Both the position numbers and the translations under genes were made by a program. A stretch of 64,000 nt of DNA from Microvirga vignae (lineage in GTDB: Bacteria; Pseudomonadota; Alphaproteobacteria; Rhizobiales; Beijerinckiaceae): assembly GCF_001017175.1 (NCBI RefSeq), contig NZ_LCYG01000023.1, forward strand, positions 62,001 through 126,000. The letters run 5' to 3'. The stretch's first letter is position 1. Each line of letters begins with the position of its first letter. Under the pieces are notes generated by a model. The model was not told where the DNA came from. It ran no database searches and saw only the letters and a program-made list of their open reading frames with translations. Below, piece after piece: positions 19,959 through 28,326 of this stretch.

Positions 19959-20177
19959 ATGGCCACATATGTCGTCGCGATCAGGCGGGAGGCACGGTCG
20001 GAAGCTATGACAGCCGAGGAATGGGTCCGCCAAGTGCCTGGCGTACAGGTTACGGGGGCAGGCAACCCAAGCCGACTGGTGATCGAGGCATCGCCTCAGG
20101 CCGTATCCGAGATCGAGCGTCGCTTCGGCGACAAGCTCATCGTCGAGGCAGAAATTCGTCACAACCACCTATTGTAA
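19959..20177 (+). CDS. Hypothetical small protein (72 aa)
   Basis: The start is the ATG at 19959, with AGGAGGG 6 bases upstream. The protein alternates strand- and helix-like segments: TYVVAIRREARSE, a helical WVRQVPGVQVTG, SRLVIEASPQAVSEIERRFG and a final LIVEAEIRHN. That gives a beta-alpha-beta-beta-alpha-beta look like a ferredoxin-type or inhibitor-I9-like fold. This is a pattern impression, not a family match. Good ribosome site and codon bias make it a credible gene. Confidence 0.6.
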   Translation: MATYVVAIRREARSEAMTAEEWVRQVPGVQVTGAGNPSRLVIEASPQAVSEIERRFGDKLIVEAEIRHNHLL

Positions 20178-20405
20178 CCTGATGGGCACTGGCAGGCGGA
20201 ACGTGCATTGATTTGCACGCATGTGTGCATTGACGACATAGAATTCCAGAATCAACCGGTCTGGCATCACTATCTTTCGCATCGGCGTGTTCTGGACGAT
20301 GGACGCAACGGTTCTCTGGATAAGAGGGTTTGCCCCTCTCAACTTGAGGCCGCTGGGAGCAGCGGTCTTTTTCTTGACTGGGCACCACGTCAGGGCGTGA
20401 CTGGA

Positions 20406-20681
20406 ATGGCGAGCATCGGACCAGATCAGGTGGGAAGGGAAGCGCGGGCGCTGCTGAAGGAAGCCATCGAGCGTTCAGGATGGTATCCCATCCTCTCCCG
20501 TGCGGAGCGAGACAAGCGCATTGAGCAGGATGTCGAGCGCTATTGGCATGTGATGGCGCAGGAAGCGGCCCGGCGCCTCCTCGATCGCTTTGAGGCGTGC
20601 TCCCGTGTCGCTTGTCACAGAGTGGGTCGGGCTAAGGACGTCGGCTCTGCAGCCGGTTTTAGGCCTTCGGGAAGGGGATGA
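20406..20681 (+). CDS. Hypothetical protein, possibly frameshifted
   Basis: From the ATG at 20406 the first ~60 residues look like real coding sequence (helical, GREARALLKEAIERSGWYPI, QDVERYWHVMAQEAARRLLD). After FEAC the composition changes (SRVACHRVGRAKDV). The neighbouring +1 frame (about 20593-20775) then looks better, with EGDELLILVRRSKQ and EVITGVRVQVF. Either two overlapping short genes or one frameshifted gene is present. No family recognised. Confidence 0.4.
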   Translation: MASIGPDQVGREARALLKEAIERSGWYPILSRAERDKRIEQDVERYWHVMAQEAARRLLDRFEACSRVACHRVGRAKDVGSAAGFRPSGRG

Positions 20682-20813
20682 ACTCCTGATCCTCGTTCGA
20701 CGGTCGAAGCAGAGCTCCGAGGTGATCACCGGCGTCAGAGTTCAAGTTTTTCAGAGCATCACAGCTACATGGTGAGGCAGGACGTGATCCAAGGTTGCCG
20801 GCCAGAGCCAGGC

Positions 20814-21161
20814 TCAGACCGTCAGGGTCTTGAGCCGGCGTGGTCGGTTGGGATCCAGCTTCAACGGCAGCACGGTCACGATCACCTTCGTCCGGCGATC
20901 ATAGACAATCCTCACTTTTGGAGAGACGGCAGGATTCCGCCGCGTCAGCTTCGCGACGATCATCACCTTAGAGTGCTTGTCCCAATAAGGATTCGCGAAG
21001 GCCGTGCCGTATTTGCCTTCGATCCGGTCCACAAGGTCGACTAAAGCCTCTGGCTCGTAATCGGCGGGGTCGTACCGGGCGCAGAACTGCTCAAGGGCGT
21101 GGATTGTCCAGTGACGCCTCAGCAAGGCAATGGGGTGCTTGCGGAACTTGGTAGCAGTCAT
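20814..21161 (-). CDS. Hypothetical protein, DUF4258/BECR-like pattern
   Basis: A 115-residue basic protein. The N-terminal RRHWTIHALEQFCARYDP, a middle helical region (ALVDLVDRIEGKYG) and the terminal strands KVRIVYDRRTKVIVTVLPL resemble the layout of small BECR-fold nucleases such as DUF4258 or RelE-like proteins, which end in a visible ...V.TVLP strand. This is resemblance only; no catalytic set can be assigned, and no antitoxin-like partner is clearly adjacent. Isolated in a gene-poor accessory stretch. Confidence 0.5.
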   Translation of the reverse strand: MTATKFRKHPIALLRRHWTIHALEQFCARYDPADYEPEALVDLVDRIEGKYGTAFANPYWDKHSKVMIVAKLTRRNPAVSPKVRIVYDRRTKVIVTVLPLKLDPNRPRRLKTLTV

Positions 21162-21319
21162 GGCGGCCTTGGAGCTGCGCTGATCACCTCACATCACGAT
21201 TTACCATATCTGCGGCCTTCATTGCTTCGGGCATTCGCCACCGGCGGTGGACAACCCGTTTAGCGGCGGTCTGCGGGAGTGCGATCGTCCTCCGGATGTT
21301 CCTCCTATGAATTGAGTCA

Positions 21320-21550
21320 TCAACCCGGCAGGGGCCGGCACACGATCGGCGTTGCCAGACGAGTGTCGATCCGTGCTGGAGAGCACAACCAGCCCGCTGT
21401 CAGGCGAACCACAAGAAGATCGCCCTCCGGTGTGGGGCGGCGGGCGACGGTCGCAGCCCCCTTTGGTACACTGAGCGTATCGAGCAACTCCTGACGGATC
21501 CGAAGGTCCGCTTTCCTGGCAGGGTCATTCGGGCTTTGGGTATCGATCAC
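21320..21550 (-). CDS. Possible small hypothetical protein (76 aa, GTG start)
   Basis: A short frame with a GTG start (MIDTQSPNDPARKADLRIRQ) and a moderate G/C bias at third codon positions. No strong ribosome site and no recognised family. The segment GDLLVVRLTAGWLCSPARID looks like a beta hairpin followed by a helix. It could be a chance frame. Confidence 0.25.
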   Translation of the reverse strand: MIDTQSPNDPARKADLRIRQELLDTLSVPKGAATVARRPTPEGDLLVVRLTAGWLCSPARIDTRLATPIVCRPLPG

Positions 21551-21918
21551 AGTGTCGGGGCCGACCTCCTTAGCGTAGGTCTATTCTGCCAGAGATGGGC
21601 GCTTCGGCAGCGTCTTGTTCCGCTGACATTTGCCAACAGCCTGTTGGCAAATGTGCTTCTCGGCCGCTCTGCAATCTACCAGAATATTTCCGCAGCTTTG
21701 AACCAACGGCACCGCCTCTCGCCTTGCGTTGTCTGACATTGCGATAGGGCCACGAGGCTCCCTCCAACGAGCGCGTGGGATCTCCGAACGAGGCAACATT
21801 TGAATGTGTGCCTTACGGCGATGTCTACACATTCCACAGACCTGGAACAAACAAGGAACATTTCTATAGCGGATCGGATCTAGAATCGGTAGCGTCACAG
21901 CTCGTACAGGAGAGCACG
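21551..21918. other. Spacer with a perfect 13-bp hairpin at 21626-21654
   Basis: About 370 bases without a supported gene. ACATTTGCCAACA and TGTTGGCAAATGT form an uninterrupted 13-base stem with a 3-base loop at 21626-21654. No T tract follows, so it is not a canonical terminator; it could be an operator or the remnant of a mobile element end. Confidence 0.45.
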
Positions 21919-22155
21919 ATGACCGAACAGTTTCAGGCAGCATGCGCCGATGACCCCATGGAAGCTGATGTCACGGCCGTGATTGAGGCTTGCGGCGGCG
22001 ATCCGAGAACCGCCATCAAAGCCCTTCTTATCGAACAGTATATCCAGGAACAGCGGATCGAACGTTTGGCCGCAGCTCTGTCGTTCGGGTACGTCCGCGG
22101 ACGGATCGGCGGGAGGCCAGTCCGCGCAGACTCCAGTCATTCCAGAGGAATCTGA
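21919..22155 (+). CDS. Conserved small hypothetical protein of Rhizobiales
   Basis: The start is the ATG at 21919 after an AGGAG site. The 78-residue protein has the recurrent pattern FQAACADDPMEADVTAVIEA, then CGGDPRTAIKALLIEQ, then ERLAAALSFGYVRGR. I recall this as a widespread small Rhizobiales protein of unknown function, usually with AIRALI-GQ and S-GY-RG signatures. A soluble helical protein is expected. Confidence 0.65.
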   Translation: MTEQFQAACADDPMEADVTAVIEACGGDPRTAIKALLIEQYIQEQRIERLAAALSFGYVRGRIGGRPVRADSSHSRGI

Positions 22156-22242
22156 TCATAATGCGTCGAGCGCTGGCTCGGCGCCTTTGTCACCGCCGCC
22201 TCACAGACGAGAGCCAATACAGAACTTTGAGGCCTCAATCCC

Positions 22243-22509
22243 ATGCGACACGGTCATTCGAGAAAGTCCCGACGCTTTATGACCCGTGAGGTCGCCGACA
22301 GACTGCTGGAGTCCCTGCGCCCGACCCGTCACCTTCTCACCCGGACGTTAGCCGACATCCCGATCGGCGGCCCGGAGTACCGGCAGGTCGACCGTGTGGT
22401 GCAGGAGATTGATGGCTTGGCTAAGATCCTCATCGGCGACGAAACCCACTACTATCGGGAGAGCCACCATCTCGCTCAAGGAACCGATCCAGAGCGTGGT
22501 GACCGGTAG
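22243..22509 (+). CDS. Hypothetical protein (88 aa)
   Basis: Strong G/C preference at third codon positions supports coding. The basic N-terminal dozen residues may not be translated: an in-frame ATG at 22279 (MTREVADRLLESLRPTRHLL) is an equal alternative. Mostly helical, with RQVDRVVQEIDGLAKILIGD. No family recognised. Confidence 0.5.
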   Translation: MRHGHSRKSRRFMTREVADRLLESLRPTRHLLTRTLADIPIGGPEYRQVDRVVQEIDGLAKILIGDETHYYRESHHLAQGTDPERGDR

Positions 22510-22699
22510 GCGTTCCGCGACGGGGCAGATTGGGACCTTTACCGATCCGTGCTTACGATCTTGCATCCCTCTGGCCCGATCCCCACCTTAGCCTAGCCTT
22601 AGGGTCCGGGCCCCTCTGGCGAGCGGGTCGCCGCTCGCGATGTCGGACTTCTTCTCTTGCCTTTGCGCCCACGAGCGCGACCGCAACTGGGGATCCACC

Positions 22700-22960
22700 A
22701 TGGACTACATTGCCTTTCGGACCACCGACCCTAAACCCGCAGACCGATTGATGGCCCTCGTCACTAGACTGGTCGCTCTGGCTGCAGCAGGGGCTATTCT
22801 GCTGACTCTTGCCCTCGTTGGCTTCTTTGTCGTGCTTCCGCTGGTGGTGGTTGGCGGCATCGCGTCGTATTTCTACCTTCGCCGTCGCGTACGTCAGGCA
22901 CAGTGGCGTGCATGGAGCGGTATGATCGACGCCGAGTACACGGTCATTGATCGTCGATAA
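22700..22960 (+). CDS. Small membrane protein (86 aa)
   Basis: The ATG at 22700 is preferred because the upstream extension of the frame is Cys-rich and unlikely. The protein has one or two transmembrane segments (ALAAAGAILLTLALVGFFVV, then VVVGGIASYFYL) followed by a basic stop (RRRVRQAQWRAW) and a short tail ending EYTVIDRR. Function unknown. Confidence 0.6.
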   Translation: MDYIAFRTTDPKPADRLMALVTRLVALAAAGAILLTLALVGFFVVLPLVVVGGIASYFYLRRRVRQAQWRAWSGMIDAEYTVIDRR

Positions 22961-23041
22961 AGTTCGGAAGCCTCCGCTCCAACGGTCGAGAACCCTGATG
23001 CTCGCCACATCGTTGATGCGGGCAGGCATCAACTCTCCCCA

Positions 23042-24067
23042 ATGGCGGCATGTTCGATGGCGGATGACCTTACCACGCAACCCGAGGAGAACGGTCGGCT
23101 GACACCCGAACAGGCGGGACGCATCGTTACGGATTGCGCCCAGCGCTACTTTGACAGTCGCCGATCCCGCGTCGATGCGTTCGTCGACCGCCACTTCTCG
23201 CTGGCCGGATCGGCCACGATCCACCGCAAGGCGGTGGGATGGGACATGCTGAAAGCGCCCGCCAACATCACGCTTGCGGTGCCCCAGTTGGCCACACGCC
23301 TCGCGGCGGCCGGTGCGCAAGCCGTCGGCGCCAAGCAAGCCGCAGACTATCTTGGTTCTCGTAAGCTGCTGTTCGACACAGCCGTCGGTCAGGAAATCGA
23401 GTGGCTCATCATGACCGAGCTCCTGGAACTGCCGTTCCGGCAGAGCGAGCGGGAGTCCCGCAAGGATGCCTTGGCTGAGACCATCCTGTCCGCCCCCGAG
23501 ATCCAGGAAACGCTGAGCGAAGCGCTCTTGGCGATCGGCCGGCGCGGGGACGATCCTGCCTTCCGGCAGCGGCTCGAAGATTCCATGACGACCTACGCCG
23601 AAACACGGGCCGCCGCAGCCGAAATCACGACGGCGCTGATGACGGTTGGGGCCGGAGCCGTTGCGGTCAAGCAGGCCACACCCGGCGTGATGACGCTCGG
23701 GCCAGCCCTCGCTGCCGCACTGGCGCAGCAGGCGGCGATCGCGTCCTTTCCTCTTGGGGTCGGCCTGGGCAGCGTGTGGTATGGCCTCTTTCCGGCGGCC
23801 GTGTCGCCGGCACTGATCGGCGGGGTCACGGGTGGTCTCCTGGCGGTCAGCTCCATCGCGGCAGCCTTCGCCGGCATTGTGGCCGATCCGATCCAGCGGC
23901 GCCTCGGCCTCCATCATCGTCGGCTGCTGCGCCTGATCGATGCCCTGGAACGCCAGTGGCAGTCTGAACACGAGGCATCAGGTTTTACCGCCCGCGATCC
24001 TTACGTGGCACGCTTGCTCGACCTCGTCGATCTTCTGGGTAGCGCCTATCGGATCGCGAAAACATAG
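23042..24067 (+). CDS. Conserved membrane protein, DUF6635-like
   Basis: A 341-residue protein with a soluble N-terminal helical part (LTPEQAGRIVTDCAQRYFDS, VDRHFSLAG). A central region is rich in small residues, with hydrophobic helices around MTVGAGAVAVKQATPGVMTL and LIGGVTGGLLAVSSIAAAFA. The basic C-terminal part has two repeated RRLLRLIDALER/ARLLDLVDLLG helices. I associate this layout with DUF6635 proteins of Rhizobiales, moderately sure. A weak EcfG-like promoter match (AGAAC-N17-CGTT) lies at 22989-23014. Function unknown. Confidence 0.65.
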   Translation: MAACSMADDLTTQPEENGRLTPEQAGRIVTDCAQRYFDSRRSRVDAFVDRHFSLAGSATIHRKAVGWDMLKAPANITLAVPQLATRLAAAGAQAVGAKQAADYLGSRKLLFDTAVGQEIEWLIMTELLELPFRQSERESRKDALAETILSAPEIQETLSEALLAIGRRGDDPAFRQRLEDSMTTYAETRAAAAEITTALMTVGAGAVAVKQATPGVMTLGPALAAALAQQAAIASFPLGVGLGSVWYGLFPAAVSPALIGGVTGGLLAVSSIAAAFAGIVADPIQRRLGLHHRRLLRLIDALERQWQSEHEASGFTARDPYVARLLDLVDLLGSAYRIAKT

Positions 24068-24130
24068 GGCGGCCGGATCAAAAGACAGGTCGGCCCCCTC
24101 TCGTGAAGGCAGACAAAGGGTTTGGCAGCC

Positions 24131-24793
24131 TTACCTAGCGCGCCAGTCCGGCGTGCGCTCGCGGCTGGCCTCCGACAGGGCGCGTCGGACACCCTCGGCA
24201 TCGCGGTCTGTCCCGTACACCGGCGTTCCCGGCTGCTGTCGCCAGGATTCGTCCAGGCCTCCGGCGTCAACGCCGTCGAACCCGAGCTCGTCGACGAGCT
24301 GAAGCACCACGGCCTTGGCCTTCGGATCGTCGCCTGCAACCGGCAGGGCAATGCGGCCAGGAGTTCCCCGCGGCTGACCGCGCTCGAGCAGGTGCCGGGC
24401 ATAGATGTTGTTGAACGCCTTGATCACCGGCCGGCCCAGCTGCCGCTCGACCCAGCGGCTTTCGGGCATGCCATTCTCGATGTCATCGATGCGACCATCA
24501 CGCTGCTGCGGGTAGTAGTTGCCGGTGTCAATCACGACGACATCAGACCTGACCCCGTCGAACAATCCTGTTGGCAGGTCGGGGATGTTCTTTTCCGGGA
24601 TCGTGACGACGATGAGATCCTTGTCCCGGACGGCCTCCGCGACCGAAACCGCCTTGGCTCCTGTCTCCTGCGCCAACGGGGCGAGCGTTTCAGGTCCGCG
24701 GGAGTTGGCCACCGAGACCTCGTGCCCGAGCGCGGTAAAGCGACGGGTCAGGTTGCCGCCGATATTGCCTGCGCCGATGATGCCGATCTTCAT
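24131..24793 (-). CDS. NAD(P)-binding oxidoreductase, F420-reductase-like
   Basis: The start is the ATG at 24793, preceded by GGAGG; the frame continues upstream without support. The protein has a Rossmann N-terminus (KIGIIGAGNIGGNLTRRF) and the F420_oxidored-type sequence VSVANSRGPETL, followed by IVVTIPEKNIPDLP, VVIDTGNYYP and KAFNNIYARHLLERG. Members use NADP(H) and often act on flavin, F420 or ferric-reductase-type substrates. The true substrate cannot be read here. 220 residues, monocistronic. Confidence 0.85.
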   Translation of the reverse strand: MKIGIIGAGNIGGNLTRRFTALGHEVSVANSRGPETLAPLAQETGAKAVSVAEAVRDKDLIVVTIPEKNIPDLPTGLFDGVRSDVVVIDTGNYYPQQRDGRIDDIENGMPESRWVERQLGRPVIKAFNNIYARHLLERGQPRGTPGRIALPVAGDDPKAKAVVLQLVDELGFDGVDAGGLDESWRQQPGTPVYGTDRDAEGVRRALSEASRERTPDWRAR

Positions 24794-25286
24794 CTCTGCC
24801 TCCTTTGAGCTGCGGTTCTCCGACCTGTGCGGGTTCGCGCGAAGGCAAACTCGCAGCATCTGGCAGAATTCACAGACCCAACTTATAGCGAAATCCTTCG
24901 CTGAACATCGTTCTGGACGATGAAACCGACGCTCTGGCCCACGTCCAGGAAACCACTACCCTTCGCAAGGTCCGCTTCACAGCCGATATGGCCAGAGCCA
25001 ACGCGCGCATCTTCAGCTACTCGTCAGGTGGCAACTCCTGGATTTGCGGATCGCGTTCTAAGATCGGCTTTCGTGATGGCGTGTGCGGCAGTCGTACTTT
25101 GGCTGCCGCTCGCCCCCGGTCAGCCTCCGCGACGGTTTTTCCGGCCCACCCGTAGTTGACTTCCTCTCAATACAGGTCTTTCTACGCGGGAAAGCGGATC
25201 GAGCGCTCTTGTGCTCCATCTGCTCGCATTGCGGGTGGCCCCTTTTCAGGTGCGATCCGTCTCATGCTTATCGGCCCCTGAGCCGA
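24794..25286. other. Spacer before the queuosine/folate operon
   Basis: About 490 bases without a supported gene. It must contain the promoter of the que/fol operon. A frame that runs into queC from 25211 lacks coding character and overlaps the riboswitch. Confidence 0.4.
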
Positions 25287-25319
25287 TCCGGTCGCAGCCT
25301 ACCCGGTCAAAACAAGGAG
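25287..25319 (+). promoter_or_regulatory. preQ1-I riboswitch controlling queC
   Basis: TCCGGTCGCAGCCTACCCGG followed by TCAAAACAAGGAG matches the minimal preQ1-I aptamer: P1 stem CCGG/CCGG, GTCGCAG loop, and the A-rich 3' strand ending AAAACAAGG. The AAGGAG ribosome site, 6 bases before the GTG of queC, is part of that 3' strand. Binding of preQ1 would therefore hide it and block translation. The match to the known compact consensus, plus a queuosine gene directly downstream, makes this strong. Confidence 0.88.
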
Positions 25320-25324
25320 CCCTC

Positions 25325-26035
25325 GTGAAGACTCTCGTCATCTGTTCCGGCGGATTGGACTCCGTCACCCTCGCCCACAAGGTCGCGGCCGAGCGAACCC
25401 TCACCCGCCTCGTGTCTTTCGACTACGGCCAGCGCCACAAAAAGGAGCTCGACTCCGCGCGGGCCTGCGCCGCGCGCTTCGGCGTGCCGCATGACATTAT
25501 CGACATCTCCGCCGTCGGACGCCTCCTGAGCGGATCGGCCCTGACCAGCGGCGAACCGGTTCCGGAGGGGCATTACGCGGAAGACACCATGCGGGTCACC
25601 GTGGTGCCCAATCGCAACGCCATCATGCTCGCGATTGCCTTTGGCATAGCTGCCGCCGAGCAGGCTGAGGCGGTAGCGGCGGCCGTCCATGGCGGCGACC
25701 ACTTTATCTACCCGGATTGCCGTCCGGACTTCATTGAGGCGTTCGAGGCGATGCAGCGCCATGCCCTGGAGGGGCTGGCGACCATCGCCCTCTACACGCC
25801 CTTCGTGCGACTGAGCAAAGCCGACATCGTGCGCGAGGGCGCACGGCTCGGCGTGCCCTTTGCCGAAACCTGGTCCTGCTACCAGGGCGGCGAACGGCAT
25901 TGCGGCCGCTGCGGCACCTGCGTCGAGCGGCGCGAAGCGTTCCACCTGGCTGGGGTTGAGGATCCAACCCCATACGAGGACCCGCACTTTTGGATCGAAG
26001 CCTGTCGCGAGCATCAAGCTGGGCAACCAGCATAG
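25325..26035 (+). CDS. queC: 7-cyano-7-deazaguanine synthase
   Basis: Makes preQ0 from 7-carboxy-7-deazaguanine using ATP and ammonia, an intermediate of queuosine in tRNA. The start is the GTG at 25325, right after the riboswitch ribosome site. The 236 residues show the PP-loop SGGLDSVTLAHK and FDYGQRHKKE. NRNAIMLAIAFGIA follows, then a C-terminal zinc site (CYQGGERHCGRCGTC). First gene of a tight six-gene operon; queD starts 8 bases after its stop. Confidence 0.96.
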   Translation: MKTLVICSGGLDSVTLAHKVAAERTLTRLVSFDYGQRHKKELDSARACAARFGVPHDIIDISAVGRLLSGSALTSGEPVPEGHYAEDTMRVTVVPNRNAIMLAIAFGIAAAEQAEAVAAAVHGGDHFIYPDCRPDFIEAFEAMQRHALEGLATIALYTPFVRLSKADIVREGARLGVPFAETWSCYQGGERHCGRCGTCVERREAFHLAGVEDPTPYEDPHFWIEACREHQAGQPA

Positions 26036-26043
26036 GCCCAGCC

Positions 26044-26400
26044 ATGTACACCATTGCCAAACGATTTGCCTTCTCCGCCTCGCACATGATCGGCGGCCTG
26101 CCGGCGGAGCACCCCTGCTCCCGGCTGCACGGCCACAACTATGAGGTCGAGGTCATTCTGCAAGCGGCCGAACTCGACCGGGTCGGCTTTGTCCGTGACT
26201 ACCGTGAACTCTCCGAGCTCAAGGCATTCATCGACAACACCCTCGACCATCGCCATCTCAACGAGGTCCTCGGACACGATCAAACGACCGCCGAGGTCAT
26301 TGCCCAATGGCTCTACGACTGGTGCAAAGCGCGCTGGCCGGAGGTTGCGGCCGTGCGGGTCAGTGAAACCCCAAAAACCTGGGCGGAATACCGCCCATGA
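26044..26400 (+). CDS. queD: 6-carboxy-5,6,7,8-tetrahydropterin synthase
   Basis: Converts 7,8-dihydroneopterin triphosphate to 6-carboxytetrahydropterin, the first queuosine-specific step. The start is the ATG at 26044, in the middle of a longer frame whose upstream part overlaps queC. The 118 residues have the catalytic Cys in [15 protein letters not shown], the zinc His set (SASH and HGH), and LDHRHLNEV with the T-fold Glu region (ETPKTWAEY at the end). It overlaps queE by 4 bases (ATGA), indicating translational coupling. Confidence 0.95.
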   Translation: MYTIAKRFAFSASHMIGGLPAEHPCSRLHGHNYEVEVILQAAELDRVGFVRDYRELSELKAFIDNTLDHRHLNEVLGHDQTTAEVIAQWLYDWCKARWPEVAAVRVSETPKTWAEYRP

Positions 26401-27128
26401 AGGGCAGCATCCGCATCAGTGAGATCTTCGGTCCGACCGTGCAGGGCGAGGGTCCGTTGATCGGCCGCCCGACCGTGTTCGTGCGCACGGGCGGCTGCGA
26501 TTACCGCTGCCATTGGTGCGATACGCTCTACGCGGTGCTGCCCGAGTTCCGCGAGGACTGGACCTTGATGGCACCGACCGAGATCATGGCGCAGGTCGAG
26601 CGCCTGTCCGGCTCCACGCCGGTGCTCGTGTCGCTGTCGGGCGGCAATCCGGCGCTTCAGCCGCTGGCACCGCTCATCGCGCTGGGCCGGCAGAAGGGTT
26701 ACACGTTCGCACTGGAGACCCAAGGCAGCGTGCCCCAGCCTTGGTTTGCCGCACTCGACTGGCTCATGCTCAGCCCGAAGCCGCCATCCTCGGGCATGGA
26801 CACCGACTGGCAGGCCCTGGACGAGTGTGTCAGGGCCGCGGCAGGTGGACCACACTGCGCCGTCAAGGTCGTTGTGTTTGACGAGGATGACTATGCCTAT
26901 GCCCGGCGGGTAGCCAGCCGGTATCCGGCTCTGCCAGTTTACCTGCAGGTCGGAAACCCTGCTCCGCTGGTGACTCACTCCGGTCCAGGCAGTGAAGAGG
27001 CCGACCTCGACGACGTGATGGAGCGCTTCCGTTGGCTCGTCGACACGGTGGCGGCGGATCGGTGGTTCACGGCGACGGTCCTGCCGCAGTTGCACGTCCT
27101 CGCCTGGGGCAACAAGCGAGGCGTCTGA
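26397..27128 (+). CDS. queE: 7-carboxy-7-deazaguanine synthase (radical SAM)
   Basis: Radical-SAM ring-contraction enzyme making 7-carboxy-7-deazaguanine from the QueD product. The N-terminus [20 protein letters not shown] is diagnostic, and the 4Fe-4S ligands are in the CDYRCHWC cluster (with the preceding GGC). GGNPALQP binds SAM, and the substrate segment is [10 protein letters not shown]. 243 residues. It overlaps queD by 4 bases and folP by 1 base (TGATG). Confidence 0.95.
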   Translation: MKGSIRISEIFGPTVQGEGPLIGRPTVFVRTGGCDYRCHWCDTLYAVLPEFREDWTLMAPTEIMAQVERLSGSTPVLVSLSGGNPALQPLAPLIALGRQKGYTFALETQGSVPQPWFAALDWLMLSPKPPSSGMDTDWQALDECVRAAAGGPHCAVKVVVFDEDDYAYARRVASRYPALPVYLQVGNPAPLVTHSGPGSEEADLDDVMERFRWLVDTVAADRWFTATVLPQLHVLAWGNKRGV

Positions 27129-27961
27129 TGAATTCGGGTTCGACCACATCACCAACCTTGACCGGCCTAGGCTCACGCACCCTGATCATGGGCGTCCTGA
27201 ACGTCACGCCCGACTCGTTCTCGGACGGCGGCCTGTTCAGCGACCACGAGGCTGCACTTCGACATGCCCGCGAGATGGAGGACGCTGGGGCTGACATCAT
27301 CGATATTGGTGGGGAGTCCACGCGCCCAGGACACACGCCGGTTGGAGCTGAGGAGGAACAGCGGCGCACTATTCCTGTCATCCGCGACCTCGCCGGCATT
27401 CTCAATGTGCCCATGTCGATCGACACCTACCGGGCTGCGACCGCTCGCGCGGCCCTGGCGGCGGGCGCCAGGGTCGTGAACGACATCTGGGGTTTCCAGT
27501 ACGATCCCGATATGGCCGCCACCGTGGCCGAGCATGGGGCTATGGCGGTCGTCATGCACAATCGGGCGGAGGCGGATCCTTCGCTCAATCTCATGGTGGA
27601 CATGCAGCGCTTCTTCGAGCGCTCCCTGGATCGCGCCCGGCGGGCCGGCATTCCCGACACGCATCTGATCCTTGATCCCGGCATCGGCTTCGGCAAGACG
27701 GCCGATCAGAACCTCGAGGTCTTGCGCCGCCTGCCCGAGCTCAAGGCCATGGGCTTCCCCGTTCTGGTGGGAGCCTCCCGCAAATCGGTTCTCGGCCGAT
27801 TCTACAAGCCCGAGGTGTCGCCGCGCGACCGGCTGTACGGAACCCTGGGCGCACATCTCGTGGCGGTGTCGCGCGGCGCAGACATCATTCGGGTTCACGA
27901 CGTGAAGGCTCACGTCGAAGCGTGCCGGGTCGCCGATATTCTGTTGAGAGGCCAACCTTGA
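27128..27961 (+). CDS. folP: Dihydropteroate synthase
   Basis: Condenses p-aminobenzoate with hydroxymethyldihydropterin diphosphate in folate synthesis; sulfonamide target. The start ATG at 27128 overlaps the queE stop. The 277 residues include the pterin/diphosphate loops GVLNVTPDSFSDGG and DIGGESTRPG. Also present are SIDTYRAATARAALAAGA, VNDIWGFQYDP, LDPGIGFGK, VGASRKS and the terminal IIRVHDV. All usual motifs are intact. Its position inside a queuosine operon is unusual. A second folP could exist elsewhere in the genome. Confidence 0.95.
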   Translation: MNSGSTTSPTLTGLGSRTLIMGVLNVTPDSFSDGGLFSDHEAALRHAREMEDAGADIIDIGGESTRPGHTPVGAEEEQRRTIPVIRDLAGILNVPMSIDTYRAATARAALAAGARVVNDIWGFQYDPDMAATVAEHGAMAVVMHNRAEADPSLNLMVDMQRFFERSLDRARRAGIPDTHLILDPGIGFGKTADQNLEVLRRLPELKAMGFPVLVGASRKSVLGRFYKPEVSPRDRLYGTLGAHLVAVSRGADIIRVHDVKAHVEACRVADILLRGQP

Positions 27962-28326
27962 CCGATATGATCATCCTCTCCCGGCTGGCGCTCTATGCCC
28001 ACCATGGCGTTCACGCCGAGGAGGCGCGCCTGGGGCAGCGCTTTTACGTGAGCCTCACCTGCGCTCTCGATCTCAGGCCCGCCGGGCAGGTGGACGACTA
28101 TCACCAGTCCGTCTGCTACGCGAGCCTTGCCAAGCTGGCCTATGAGGTCGGCACCACGCGCCGTTTTCACACCATCGAAGGCTTGGCGGAGGCCATTGCC
28201 GCAGGCGTGCTGGAACGGTTTCCACGGATTACGTCCCTGACGGTGCGGGTCGAGAAGCCTGAGGCGCCGGTTCCGTTCATCCTCGACAGCGTTGCGGTCG
28301 AGATCCGGCGCTCGCGCGATGGCTAA
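27958..28326 (+). CDS. folB: Dihydroneopterin aldolase
   Basis: Cleaves 7,8-dihydroneopterin to 6-hydroxymethyl-dihydropterin and glycolaldehyde. The start is probably the TTG at 27958, which gives MTDMII as in many homologues and overlaps the folP stop; the ATG at 27967 is the alternative. The T-fold protein of about 122 residues shows LALYAHHGVHAEEARLGQRF with the substrate Glu, YASLAKLAYE, TIEGLAEAIA and VRVEKPEAPV with the catalytic Lys. It overlaps folK by 8 bases. Confidence 0.93.
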   Translation: MTDMIILSRLALYAHHGVHAEEARLGQRFYVSLTCALDLRPAGQVDDYHQSVCYASLAKLAYEVGTTRRFHTIEGLAEAIAAGVLERFPRITSLTVRVEKPEAPVPFILDSVAVEIRRSRDG

